Below, in pieces: positions 1-9,699 of a stretch of 64,000 nt of DNA (position 1 is its first letter; every line of letters starts with the position of its first letter). Origin of the DNA: Knufia peltigerae (Eukaryota > Ascomycota > Eurotiomycetes > Chaetothyriales > Trichomeriaceae). A model generated the notes under the pieces. It saw only the letters and a program-made list of their open reading frames with translations. It was not told the origin of the DNA and ran no database searches. The stretch lies in contig JAPDRN010000011.1 of assembly GCA_030247855.1 (NCBI GenBank), forward strand, positions 310,001 through 374,000. The letters are read 5' to 3'. The translations under genes were made by a program, and so were the position numbers.

Positions 1-234
1 GACTTGATCTTGGCCGGCGCGGATAGTGGGCACATGTTCAAGTTCTTGCCTACTGCTGGCGAGTGGGTTAGGGAGTTGGTGCAAATCGGCTATCAGAAAG
101 ACCCAAGATGGACGTGGAAGGCGGCTGAAGAAGAAGGGCAGAATGGGAAAGCGACCGTTGCGTGGAGAGAGGGCAATGTCAGGGATCTGAGAGAGGTTCA
201 GAGTCATGGCAAGTCTCGAGTTTCGAAGTTGTAG
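1..234 (+). CDS. FAD-dependent amine oxidase (DAO family), C-terminal fragment
   Basis: This is the last 77 codons of a gene that begins outside the window; the frame is open from base 1 and ends in TAG. The fragment carries the C-terminal FAD-contact signature of the DAO superfamily, GADSGHMFKFLP, close to the GDSGHGFK pattern of fungal fructosyl-amino-acid, saccharopine and sarcosine oxidases. It also has the conserved RWTW near the end. These enzymes oxidise secondary amines or glycated amino acids with O2, releasing H2O2. The final residues are SKL, the canonical type 1 peroxisomal signal, which fits the known peroxisomal location of this family. The exact substrate class cannot be decided from the tail. 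The next gene starts about 440 bp downstream on the same strand. Confidence 0.75.
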   Translation, partial: DLILAGADSGHMFKFLPTAGEWVRELVQIGYQKDPRWTWKAAEEEGQNGKATVAWREGNVRDLREVQSHGKSRVSKL

Positions 235-673
235 ACATATGATAGATTCACCCTTAGGATCGCAGTACGATGGACGGAGATAGAACTGTTAGTCGTATGT
301 GAAGAGGAAGCAATCAATGGATAGAATATCGAAGCCTTTCTTGGTGCAATCTCTCAATGCTCGTACTCGTTCTCGTTCTCGTACAGCCTGAGGATGAATG
401 AAGCCGGGAAAACTGTCACGTGGAGTAGATATGAGGCTGCGAATCGGTTGCCAAATCAAGACTAGCTTCAACGACTCCAAATCCCAAGTCCAGATCAATA
501 ATGGGATTTTTGCCTTCTTCCAATGTCCGTCTCTGAGTCAGTGATTCCTTCTATGATTACAATCAACTACGACCCGTAAACCACCAGTCAAGGATTCTGT
601 TTTCAAATGCTGTGAATTGATCTAGGGAAGAGGCTCGAACTATCCCTCTCGGATCAAATAATCATCGTATCCC
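235..673. other. Intergenic, no gene seen
   Basis: Holds the 3' end of the amine oxidase transcript and the promoter of the Zn2Cys6 gene that starts at 674. The short open frames here show no recognisable domain. Confidence 0.5.
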
Positions 674-2656
674 ATGCGAAAGAGGAGAAACCAGTACGGA
701 TGCAAGAGTAGAAAGGGCTGTGCCACATGCAAGAGTAAGTCGAGGGATTTTCTCAGCGACGCTATAATGCCCGGAAATCAAAACTTCACATTATACGTCG
801 CATATACTAATATAAATTTATTGTCCCACAGAAGCCCATGTCAAATGCAGCGAAGAGCAACCAACCTGCAGCCGATGCCAACGATTGAATCTCGAGTGCA
901 ATTATGGCTTTAAACTCCTCTGGGAAGAAGACTCCCAACAGAGGAAGATAGCTCACGGTCGTGCTGGTAAGGCGAGTTGTATCTTGATATTCGTCAGAGT
1001 TGACTGATCGGCGATACTCAGGGCTCTGGTCACGGCATAACACGACTTCAACACCGCGAGAACGACTACCACCTATTGACGACCAGATCTTTGTCGAAAT
1101 CCCCACCAGTGCCCAGAATGCCGGCACGCTCTTCTTTCTCAACTTCACCGCCGAGCATTTCCGAGAAGGAAATCTTCCGGAGGCATTGGAAGACGAAATC
1201 ACCGAAGTCGAGCGGCACGATTTCGTCGACACTTTCGTCGATGAGGTCCTCGATGACGATGAAATACTTTGCCTCACTGGCGTCCCGCCGCCTTTGTCTC
1301 TGATGCTGGCGCACTCACCTTACCAAGGCATCAACACGAATCTATTGTCGTATTACATCTACGTCCTGTCCCCGCAGTGCTCGCTGAGCGAAACGGACAA
1401 TCCGTATCTTAACGTCCTGCTACCTGTGGCGTACGAATTTGAACCTCTCCGAAGCGCATTACTGGCGGCTGCGGCGAACCATCTACGTCTCCATGACGAC
1501 TTGCGATTCGAAAGACACGCATTGGAATTGAAGACGGCGGCGATCAAGGGACTGCGAAACCACCTAAGAACCAACGATATGGACTGGCAGAGTCTTGCTA
1601 CTACGCTAATGTTTTGCTTTTACGATGTACGTTTGTTTTGGTTCCGTCCCCTTGTTGTGAGCTAGCCATAGCTAACTTGATGTGACTGCTTTAGATTTCA
1701 GACGGCTGCGCACCATCTTGGATCACCCACCTGAAAATGGGCTTACAAATGTTGACTTACCTAACGACCCGAACGTCAGTCGATGATAGTCTCAAAGCCT
1801 TCTGTGAAATCTATTTCGTCGCACACGAAGTGATGGGCGGAACTGCGTGGACCGGATGGTCAGACTCTGATGGCGATGGCTTTGCCCTCGCTCGATCAGA
1901 AGAGGTGAGATAGCCCCACCCATGTCCCCTTTACCATCTTAAATCGTATAACGTCCCCTGAAATCGCATCGTATGCTGACCACAATACTGTCATGTACAT
2001 AGATCGACCCTCTGATGGGCTGTTCGCGCGAATTGATCTCCATCGTAGGCCAAATCTCATCACTGGCACGTCGAGTCCAAACGTCCCCGGACCCTTCCTC
2101 GATGATCGAGTCGACCGAGTTTCTCACCATGCGCAACGATCTTGTCTCTCGTCTCCGTCGCCTCCAACAGCGCGTCCCGTCTTCGTGCATCGACCAACCT
2201 CTACTCGTCCAGATTGCAGAGGTCAAACGTCTGGCGGCGATGCTGTACTTGGAAGAACGAGTGCCTCGACCGACCGACACGTCATCACTGGACACCTATA
2301 TCCCTGCCCCCAAAACCCTCGGTCGCAAAAGACTGATAGATTGCATCATGTCGTCATTGCGCCTGCTGCCCGAAACGTGCGCGGCCTCGTTGTGGCCTTT
2401 GTTCGTCCTGGGGAATTCCAGACTCGAGTCAGAGGAGCAACGACACTTTGTACTCACGAGGTTGGGCCAGTTGGAGGACTCGCGAAAGCTGGGGAGTATA
2501 TACCATGCTCGTCGGTTGGTGGAGAGATACATCGCCGCGAGTAGTTTGCCGTCGTCCGTTGGGGTGCGCCCATCATCGTCGAACCGGCTGATGTTGGGAA
2601 GTTTACCTCGTGGGTTGGCCTTGACGGAGAATGAGAGGTGGATCAGTTTAGCTTAG
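674..2656 (+). CDS. Zn2Cys6 transcription factor, Fungal_trans_2 type
   Basis: Five exons: 674-734, 832-966, 1022-1626, 1695-1904 and 2003-2656 (554 aa). Joining exons 1 and 2 restores a complete binuclear zinc cluster, CATCKKAHVKCS...CSRCQRLNLEC, with spacing C-x2-C-x6-C-x6-C-x2-C-x6-C at about residues 17-45. The exon 3-4 junction gives FYDISDGCAPSWITHL and exon 5 begins IDPLMGCSRELISIVGQI; both are landmarks of the Fungal_trans_2 domain of ARG81/UGA3-like regulators. It should be a nuclear DNA-binding regulator of a metabolic pathway. The nearest gene in the same direction is the PrpF-type isomerase at 3184, a plausible target, but this is inferred only from proximity. The acceptor at 1694 was preferred to one at 1701 because only it keeps the frame and the conserved ISDGC. 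Confidence 0.88.
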
Positions 2657-3183
2657 ATGTCCGTTCCATGTCATCTCGTGACATGTAACCATGATGTGCA
2701 AGTGGGTGGTGAATTCTGTTTGCCTTATGGTGATATACGGTTTTGGGGGATACTCGATTTTTTGCTTATTTCTGGGACGGCAGGGCATGGGCAGTGCATA
2801 TTGGACTTGCACAAATCCATACAGGGAACGTAGTTATTTGGGCTTATACTTATAATTCTAGTTCGAACTTGTCCATATGTTTTACAAGCCCCAGTCAGGT
2901 GCTTCTATGCTGGTTATTGGTCAAAGTGTCGACCCCCTGACCCAAAGTCCGATATTCGGATTTCCGATCAGGTGTGAGTATTGCCGGGGTTTCGCTGTTC
3001 TTTAATCACTTGTCACATTATCACGGTATGTCAAGATTAAACACCATCAGTGAATCTGTTGAAACAAGTTTCGAGGACCTTTTCACTCTATCAAAATCGA
3101 AGAGAGCGTGGACGGTCGGAGAAAGAACATTCTCTTCGCCCACGGAATACTCGTAAATACATCGTCAGTGATTCACCACCAAC
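2657..3183. other. Intergenic, promoter of the PrpF-type gene
   Basis: 527 bp between two genes on the same strand. It is AT-richer than the flanks and holds only short open frames without recognisable domains. The start codon of the next gene follows a good fungal context (CAACATGG). Confidence 0.5.
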
Positions 3184-4437
3184 ATGGTCCTCTCAAGACC
3201 ATCCGTCCCCTTCGCATACATCCGAGGCGGGACGAGCAAGGCTTTGTTTTTTCACGAGAAAGACATTCCTGCCCCGGGACCAAAGCGTGATGTGTTCCTC
3301 CGGAGGGTGATGGGCTCGCCTGACCCGCTCCAGATTGACGGCATGGGCGGCAGTCACATTGTGACGTCCAAGATTGCAATCATCAGACCGTCAGAACGTG
3401 AAGAAGCCGACGTGGATTACACTTTTGCTCAAGTCGGAATCGGCAACGACTATATTGGATACACGGGAAACTGCGGCAACATTTCAGCGGGAGTTGGTCC
3501 ATTCGCCATCGACGAAGGTCTAGTGAAACAGAAAAGGCCGGGCGTCAGCCCTGACCCCGGCGACGTGCAAACGCAACAAGTGAGGATTTATAACACAGGG
3601 ACGAAAAAGGTATTGATCTCTCACGTCCCAACCGATCCGGAGACTGGACTGTTTCCGGAATCTGGAAAATTTGCGATTGATGGAGTTCCCGGCACCGCCG
3701 CACCCATCCTCATGGACTATAGCAATGTGAGAAGACACCAATTCCCAGTCTTCTTGTTTCATGCACGGTTAGTTAATGAATGCAAAAATGAATTGCAGGT
3801 TATAGGTGCCGCCCTCAACAAGGGCGTCATCCCAACTCAACATGTCACGGTCGAATGTGAAATTCGAGGCAAACGTATCAGCTACACCATCTGCGACGTG
3901 GCCAACATAATTGCCTTTGCCAGAGCTCAGGATTTGGGGATCGTCGGGAACGAACCGCCATCGACGCTTGACAAAGACACGGCCCTCATCGCTCGGATCA
4001 AAGAGGTTCGAGGCAAAGCGGCGCAAGCGGTTGGGATGTGCGAGGATTGGCAACTCGTGGACGAACAATCACCTATGCTCCCCATGGTGGCCCTAGTATC
4101 TCCTGCCACGAGTCCAGAGTGCGATGTACAGTCCAGATTGTTTCTCGACAACAAATGCCACACGTCAATGGCGGGAACGGGCGCCATCTGTACCGCGGCG
4201 TGCAGCCGCATCACTGGCTCAGTGGTCAATGCAGTCATGGCCAAGGTAAATCTCGAGGAGAAGTCGACATTTCGAATTCAACATCCTCTAGGCATGATGC
4301 CTATCGTCGTCAAGACGAGCCCTTCCCAGGACCAGGGTAGTACACCCACATTCGAGAGCCTTTCGTTCATCAGGACTGCTCGTCGGATCATGGATGGTAG
4401 ATTATATGTGCCCAGTGATGTTTTGGATTGCGTGTGA
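3184..4437 (+). CDS. PrpF-family isomerase (methylaconitate / oxalomesaconate type)
   Basis: The open frame reads 417 codons without a stop, but it should be split into 3184-3726 and 3799-4437 (393 aa). The 72-nt stretch 3727-3798 starts GTGAGA, ends TTGCAG, contains a TTAAT branch-like site and inserts 24 residues with no counterpart in the family. Removing it joins APILMDYSN to VIGAALNKG, as in other PrpF proteins. Family marks are the N-terminal YIRGGTSKALFF, the catalytic-cysteine loop GYTGNCGNISAGVGPFAI (Cys about residue 98) and TSMAGTGAICTAA in the second half, which give two pseudo-symmetric diaminopimelate-epimerase-like domains. PrpF enzymes move double bonds in unsaturated tricarboxylates such as 2-methylaconitate or 4-oxalomesaconate. 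The fungal substrate is not known from sequence. A Zn2Cys6 regulator lies directly upstream. Confidence 0.85.
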   Translation: MVLSRPSVPFAYIRGGTSKALFFHEKDIPAPGPKRDVFLRRVMGSPDPLQIDGMGGSHIVTSKIAIIRPSEREEADVDYTFAQVGIGNDYIGYTGNCGNISAGVGPFAIDEGLVKQKRPGVSPDPGDVQTQQVRIYNTGTKKVLISHVPTDPETGLFPESGKFAIDGVPGTAAPILMDYSNVRRHQFPVFLFHARLVNECKNELQVIGAALNKGVIPTQHVTVECEIRGKRISYTICDVANIIAFARAQDLGIVGNEPPSTLDKDTALIARIKEVRGKAAQAVGMCEDWQLVDEQSPMLPMVALVSPATSPECDVQSRLFLDNKCHTSMAGTGAICTAACSRITGSVVNAVMAKVNLEEKSTFRIQHPLGMMPIVVKTSPSQDQGSTPTFESLSFIRTARRIMDGRLYVPSDVLDCV

Positions 4438-4592
4438 TGTATATTGCTGACGTACGCCGCTCTTATATTGAGTATGATTAGCACAGTCATTCTAGACAAG
4501 GCCATGTGAAAGGGCGAGTTGAAGAGTGGTGTGAATGTTCAGTCGGAGCGGAACGGGAATTGGACAAAAGCAGCTCTAATTAGATAAGCAGG

Positions 4593-4598
4593 CACGTG
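4593..4598. promoter_or_regulatory. CACGTG box upstream of the MICOS gene
   Basis: GCACGTGACC lies 123 bp before the ATG at 4721. It matches the CACGTGAC core recognised by fungal bHLH factors of the Cbf1/Pho4 class. A similar element occurs at 6033-6038 and 17241-17246. Function is inferred from the motif only. Confidence 0.35.
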
Positions 4599-4720
4599 AC
4601 CATTCGGGGAAGATTCGCTAGTTGAAGCTCATGCCGCCGCAATCGTATGTTTTTCCTGGACTTGGGAACTTGAGGTCACGCCAGCTGCTTCGTACAGTTC
4701 CAAACCACCACCCATAAACC

Positions 4721-5613
4721 ATGGCGCGTTTACGAGTATTGCGAGCTGTAAGTTGGTATTCGTCGAAGTATTTTGAGGTTGCCATCACTAATCCAAGTAC
4801 AAACTACAGTCCACCAAAGCCGCATTACTCGTGGCCGGAGGAGCTGCGGTCGCTCAAGCACCCTTGAGATTCCCGACAGCTTATGCAGAAGCTCCCTTGA
4901 AAGATGAAGTATGTACACCTCCCTTACTTACTGCTCGCGCGCGTGGGAGAGAGAATGGTCATTGACATTTCTGCCCAAAATAGATACCAGACAAGAAACC
5001 CATATACTCCTCTTATGAACCTTCTCCTACGACCCCGACACTTCCCGCGGCAGATGATACTCCTCCAGCAGCCCTAAAACAGCCACACCCGACATATCCT
5101 ACTCCCACAGACAGACTTGCCGAGCAGGTCAAGACGGCGAGACTTTTCCTGTACAGACAGTCCCTTTCGGCCGAGAATGGCGTCAACGACCTCATGACCT
5201 GGGCCTTTAGAAAAGAAACCAATCTAGCCAACACGATCGCGTCTTTGGCACCTTCGCCGGAGAGCGGGGAGCAGCTTCTCCCGGGGGCGATTTACGTCTT
5301 GGTGTCGACGATGGCCGGGTCGATAGTCACTCGAAACCGGGGCATCTTCGTGAGAGCTACCTTCCCCCTGGCGGTCGGCATCACGGCTGGCTGGATGCTG
5401 ATACCGGTCACCATGAGAAACACGTCGGACCTGATCTGGGAGTACGAGAAGAGAGTGCCGGCAATCAGCGAGACACACTTGCAGATAAGGGACGCGGTGC
5501 AGGAAACTTGGAAGCAAGCCAGAACTTACGCACAGGGGGCGACCCGTTGGGCTGATGACACGGCGAGCGAAACTCGGAAAAAGGTCGAAGATTTAGTGTC
5601 GAAAGGCAAATAA
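4721..5613 (+). CDS. MICOS complex subunit Mic26/Mic27 (apolipoprotein O family)
   Basis: Three exons, 4721-4747, 4810-4908 and 4984-5613 (251 aa); the first codes only nine residues. The N-terminus MARLRVLRASTKAALLVAGGAA is basic then hydrophobic, consistent with mitochondrial import and an inner-membrane anchor. A proline-rich linker follows, then TDRLAEQVKTARLFLYRQSL and GAIYVLVSTMAGSIVTRNRG, the conserved start of the apolipoprotein O domain. A second hydrophobic stretch, FPLAVGITAGWMLIPV, and a helical C-terminus complete the family layout. MICOS shapes cristae junctions, and Mic26/27 link the Mic10 subcomplex to cardiolipin. Which of the two paralogues this is cannot be settled, since many ascomycetes carry one copy. 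Small first exons are common for this family in filamentous fungi, and both introns carry consensus GTAAGT/GTATGT donors. Confidence 0.85.
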
Positions 5614-6495
5614 ATTTGGTCGTCTTGTTCCTGGCCCGGAAGGTCTGTGTGTAGGTATGAGTGAGCTTACCTCTGGGCTACTGACTTGTCCCTCATGTAT
5701 AGAAAATTGAAAATGGTTTCGAATTTCTGATGTCGACTCCGGTTGACCATGTGCGTGACTTGTCGGATTCCCATCAACGACAACATGAGGAAGCTGGAGT
5801 ATGATCAGGCGGTGCTGGGCGCGTTTCGATAAAAAGACGACTGGGCTCCTGGCCCTAGCGACTGCCCCGGCAAGTATTCAACGTGCACACATGTATGAGC
5901 CCACATTCGCCATTCATCAACACAAGCGCCGATCTTCAACTCCCTTGTCGTAACTCTCCAAGACGGCGATCCAGCGTTAATAACGAGCAGACTGGACCCT
6001 CGACGAAACTGAATGCTATTTCGATCTAGCGACACGTGACTCTCCTTTTTCTTTCCAACGAAGACACAAATTCCGCAATACCCGCTCCAGCCTCGTATGA
6101 ATCACTGAGATCCGCGAGGGCTTTGAAATCGTTTCGTGTCCGTCTATACGCTATCCTATCTCGATTGATCCGTTCCATCTTTTTATTTGGATTTATGGGT
6201 ATCTTGCTTTCGCAATGTCGTGCTCTCGTACAATCTAATTCTCCATGGGCTGATATGAGTCACTTGGCGGCATGATCGAAGAGATGTTGTTATGCTCGGT
6301 GTGTACATAAAAAAGGGCACTCATTGTAACTCGCTCCGTCCCTCCTCAACGATGACAAGGTCGTGTAAGTGATGTTTCTATGACTTGATATCGAGACACC
6401 GAGACTCGTACTATACTATACTTGTATACAGCTGTACATTGACCACCCTCGGTCCTGTAGTCTTTGAGTGCTTCACCACCACCGCCGCGCCCGGC
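5614..6495. other. Intergenic, promoter of the alpha/beta hydrolase
   Basis: 882 bp with no supported gene. It contains a CACGTG box at 6033-6038 and an A-rich TATA-like ACATAAAAAAGGG near 6305-6317. Short frames, including one of 79 codons at 6036-6275, show no homology that I recognise. Confidence 0.45.
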
Positions 6496-7431
6496 ATGTC
6501 TCGAGTACTTTCACCCACGACCAAATTCCTCAACCACGGCATCCACGCCATCGTCGCCGGCTCTTCTACCACCACCACCGCCTCCTCCAGACCACCGTTG
6601 GTCTGTATGGCCGGTTGGCCACAAACGAAAGAAGCATACACCGAGATATTACCTTTTCTCTCCCGCGGCCGCCTTGTCTTGGTTCTTGACCTACCCGGGA
6701 CGGGTGACTCTTCACCTCCGACGACCGGCGGTGACGACCATGGCGGCGGATACGACACCAACAACATCAGTTCCGTACTCGCCTCCGCCGTCGCGGCCGA
6801 ATTTGGAGGTCCCGACACAAAATACCACCTGATCGGCCACGACGTGGGTGCTTGGGTGGCTGCGGCTTGGGCCCGTCAATTCTCCTCTTCTCTCCTGAGC
6901 GTCACCCTCCTGGACGGGATGGTCCCCGGGTCGTTCCCACCTCTCGCGTTTCCTCCACCCGACGAGGTCAACAAACGTCTGTTTCAATTTTCTTTCCACC
7001 GTGTTCCCGAACTGCCTGAAATCTTGGTCAGGGGGAAGGAGAGAGAAATGATGGATTGGTTCTTTGACATGAAATGTGTACATCCCAAACGCATCACCGC
7101 GGATAAACGTCGACACTATGCCGCAAAGTATTCTCGTCCAGGAGCAATGTCCAACGGGTTCGCTTATTACCGTGCTTATGACCAAAGTGTCAAACAGTAC
7201 GAAGAGGCTTCGGCGGCCGGTGGTGTTTCGGGCGTACCCATCCTCGCAATTGGAGGTGAAAAAGCAACCGGTAAACTCATGGAGAGGGTGCTTGCCGTGA
7301 CTGAAGAAAAGAAAAAGTCCAAACTTGTGATTGTACCGGATTGTGGTCATTACCTCATGGAGGAACAGCCCGAGATTACGGCTCGTGAGATATTGAACTT
7401 TGTTGACGCCGTAGACGAGGAAAAGGACTAA
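6496..7431 (+). CDS. Alpha/beta hydrolase, epoxide hydrolase / dehalogenase-like
   Basis: Single exon, 311 aa from the first ATG of the frame, MSRVLSPTTKFL; the frame is open further upstream but has no ATG there. The order is typical for the fold: a strand and oxyanion region (LVCMAGWPQTKE), DLPGTGDS, the nucleophile elbow LIGHDVGAW at about residues 112-120, a cap domain, and C-terminal DCGHYLMEEQP with the catalytic His. The nucleophile in the elbow is Asp, not Ser, as in soluble epoxide hydrolases (GHDWG) and fluoroacetate dehalogenases (GHDRG). That points to attack on a carbon centre rather than ordinary ester hydrolysis. A poly-Ser/Thr stretch near residue 25 is low-complexity. No targeting signal is seen. 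Its role relative to neighbours is unknown. Confidence 0.75.
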   Translation: MSRVLSPTTKFLNHGIHAIVAGSSTTTTASSRPPLVCMAGWPQTKEAYTEILPFLSRGRLVLVLDLPGTGDSSPPTTGGDDHGGGYDTNNISSVLASAVAAEFGGPDTKYHLIGHDVGAWVAAAWARQFSSSLLSVTLLDGMVPGSFPPLAFPPPDEVNKRLFQFSFHRVPELPEILVRGKEREMMDWFFDMKCVHPKRITADKRRHYAAKYSRPGAMSNGFAYYRAYDQSVKQYEEASAAGGVSGVPILAIGGEKATGKLMERVLAVTEEKKKSKLVIVPDCGHYLMEEQPEITAREILNFVDAVDEEKD

Positions 7432-7617
7432 GACAGTAGGCATATGATGAGTGACGGCGGGGATTTAGTCTGATTATCCATTTCCATGTTGATAACCACT
7501 TCTCATCCACATGCATATACATGTATGCTAGGTACAAGTCGAACCCCCCTGGTTGAATGATCATGATTGCGGGATTCCATTTTCCTGAGGGTGTTACAGT
7601 GTCCTCTTCCTCGTTCT

Positions 7618-9699
7618 TCAAGGTTGCACTGGTTTGCCCTGAGTACTTTCAAGCTGTACAGTCTCGGCTTTATCATGCATGACAGCATCTTCAACGGCGA
7701 GATCGGTCTCGGTGACCAACACGACCTTGTCACCAAACGCAGCCGCGATCTCTTCCAATGTCCTTTGCTTGGTCTCACTTGAAGGAATGGTCAGCTTTGG
7801 TTCCAACGAAAGGCCATCAAGCATCATCCACGAGGTTCAGACCAAAGAAAGTAATCACTTACGGAAAATACAAGTATGCTAAGACGAGGAAGAATGCTGA
7901 ACATCCAACAAAGACGTAGTAATAATTCTCGCGGATGTTGGCAAATGCAGACGGACCAGCCTCGGTGACTATATAAGAACATTGTCAGCATTTCTGCCGA
8001 ATGCAATCTAATGCGCGGCCAAGCAATGGTCAACAGGGAATATAAAAGACACACTTACTTCCAACATTAACAATGAAATGCGATGCTGCAGCCAAGCCCA
8101 TAACCTTGGATCGTAAAGCGACAGGTAGGACTTCAGCACCATATAGCCAAGTAGTACTATTCAGCATGCCATCTGCAGAGGTTAGCAACAGATCCACGTG
8201 GGAGGGAGAAACCATACAGTATGTCACCACAAACAAGTAGATTCCAAGCACCGCAAATCCTTTACCGACTTTGTTGTCGGTATTTTGAAATTCACGTTGC
8301 ATCACGGCGGCGTAAATCTCGATGACGATGATTCCAGATAGACCAGCAAGAATCATCTTTCGTCGACCCCATTGATCAGTCAGGAACTTCGTCGTGAGTA
8401 CATTGGAGAGGAATGCAAGTGTTCCATAAATGGCAGCCAAGGCTAGAATCATATGGCTGTTGATTCCTAGGGATTTGAAGAGAATCGTTTGGTAGTATTG
8501 AATCTGCAATTGTTAAAAAGTGGCCAGAATGGCTAGAAAACGATTCTGCAAGCATAACGTTATACTTACCACGTTGACGCCAGTGAGACTAGTCATGGTC
8601 TGCACGGCGATCGAGACAAGAGCTCTGTGACGAAACAACTTGAAGACTTCCTTGATAGACTTGATCTCACGTTGCATCTCAAATTCGATCTGTGCTCGCA
8701 TCAAGACAAATTCCTCATGGACTTCGTGGTTGTTTAGATCTCGTCGAATGCGCATAAAGTGACGGCGAGCCTCTTCAATTTTACCTTTCCTGATAAGCTG
8801 TCGAGGAGAATTTGGCATAAATGTAGCAAGGCCGGTAAATAGGATGAGCCCCCAAGGAATTTGAATTCCCAGAGGCAATCGCCATTGTGTCGGACCATAA
8901 GAGGCATAACTGCACGCGAAGCCGACCCAATTCGACATCATTGTCCCGAGCGAAATGCCGCAACCAGAGATACCTCCAATGAGACCACGATGCTTTGGAG
9001 CCGAGATTTCACTCAGATATATAGGGACAGTTGCGACCATCTTGTGATATGTCAGAATGGTGTTACAAATGGAACTCAAGGCAGCGAGGGTGTTTGGAAA
9101 CAACTTACACCACCAACAGCGATCCCAGCCAAGACGCGTCCGGCCAGAAACATTCCCATATTCTGAGCTGCTGTTTGGATGACGGTTCCGATGGTGACAA
9201 TAACACACATAAGCTGCATGAAGCGAATTCGTCCCAACGCGTCACCAATGAATGTCTGGGTGAGGGCTCCAACAGCCTCTCCAGCAATGTAAACGGCAAC
9301 GACCTATAGCAGCTCAGTAAGGTTTCGAAGCATGCAACATGGTGCAACGTACGGCTCCGGTTAAGCCTTTGGATGGATGGCCCCTAATTGCTCTTAGTAT
9401 TCTGGGCAGGACATTAAGCGGGATATGGAAGGACTGCGAAACGATCTGGCACACAGACTGATGATTACTTACATATAGTCGATCCATGACTGATGCGCAA
9501 TTGCTGTTGCCGTTAGTATATGTAAGGGAATAGATCAAGCATGGGTAAACATACTTGTCGTCGCAATGCCAGTGTCGAAGCCCTAGCAGCTGGTCAGAAG
9601 CAGTCAAGAAGAGTGTCAAGACCTATGCCCTACGAAGAGGAAGGTGCCAACAGCGGCGAAGCAGGACACGCCCAACGTATACCACATTGAGCCAGCCAT
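7618..9699 (-). CDS. MFS sugar transporter (sugar porter family), 10 exons
   Basis: Ten exons in transcript order: 9634-9699, 9555-9582, 9473-9503, 9353-9383, 9109-9303, 8570-9040, 8218-8503, 8059-8172, 7863-7968 and 7618-7777 (495 aa). Spliced landmarks are FLFGFDTGIATTTIAHQSW in helix 1, GDALGRIR (motif A), AGRVLAGIAVGG, PIYLSEISAPKHRG, QWRLPLGIQ, PNSPRQLIRKGK, QTMTSLTGVNV, DQWGRRK and FPETKQRTLEEIAAAFGD at the C-terminus. This is the standard 12-helix sugar porter plan at the plasma membrane, probably proton-coupled hexose or sugar-acid uptake. The substrate cannot be read from sequence. Exons 2-4 are tiny (28, 31 and 31 nt), and intron 7 (8173-8217, 45 nt) is a stop-free multiple of three. 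The stop lies 187 bp from the stop of the alpha/beta hydrolase, in convergent orientation. Confidence 0.9.
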
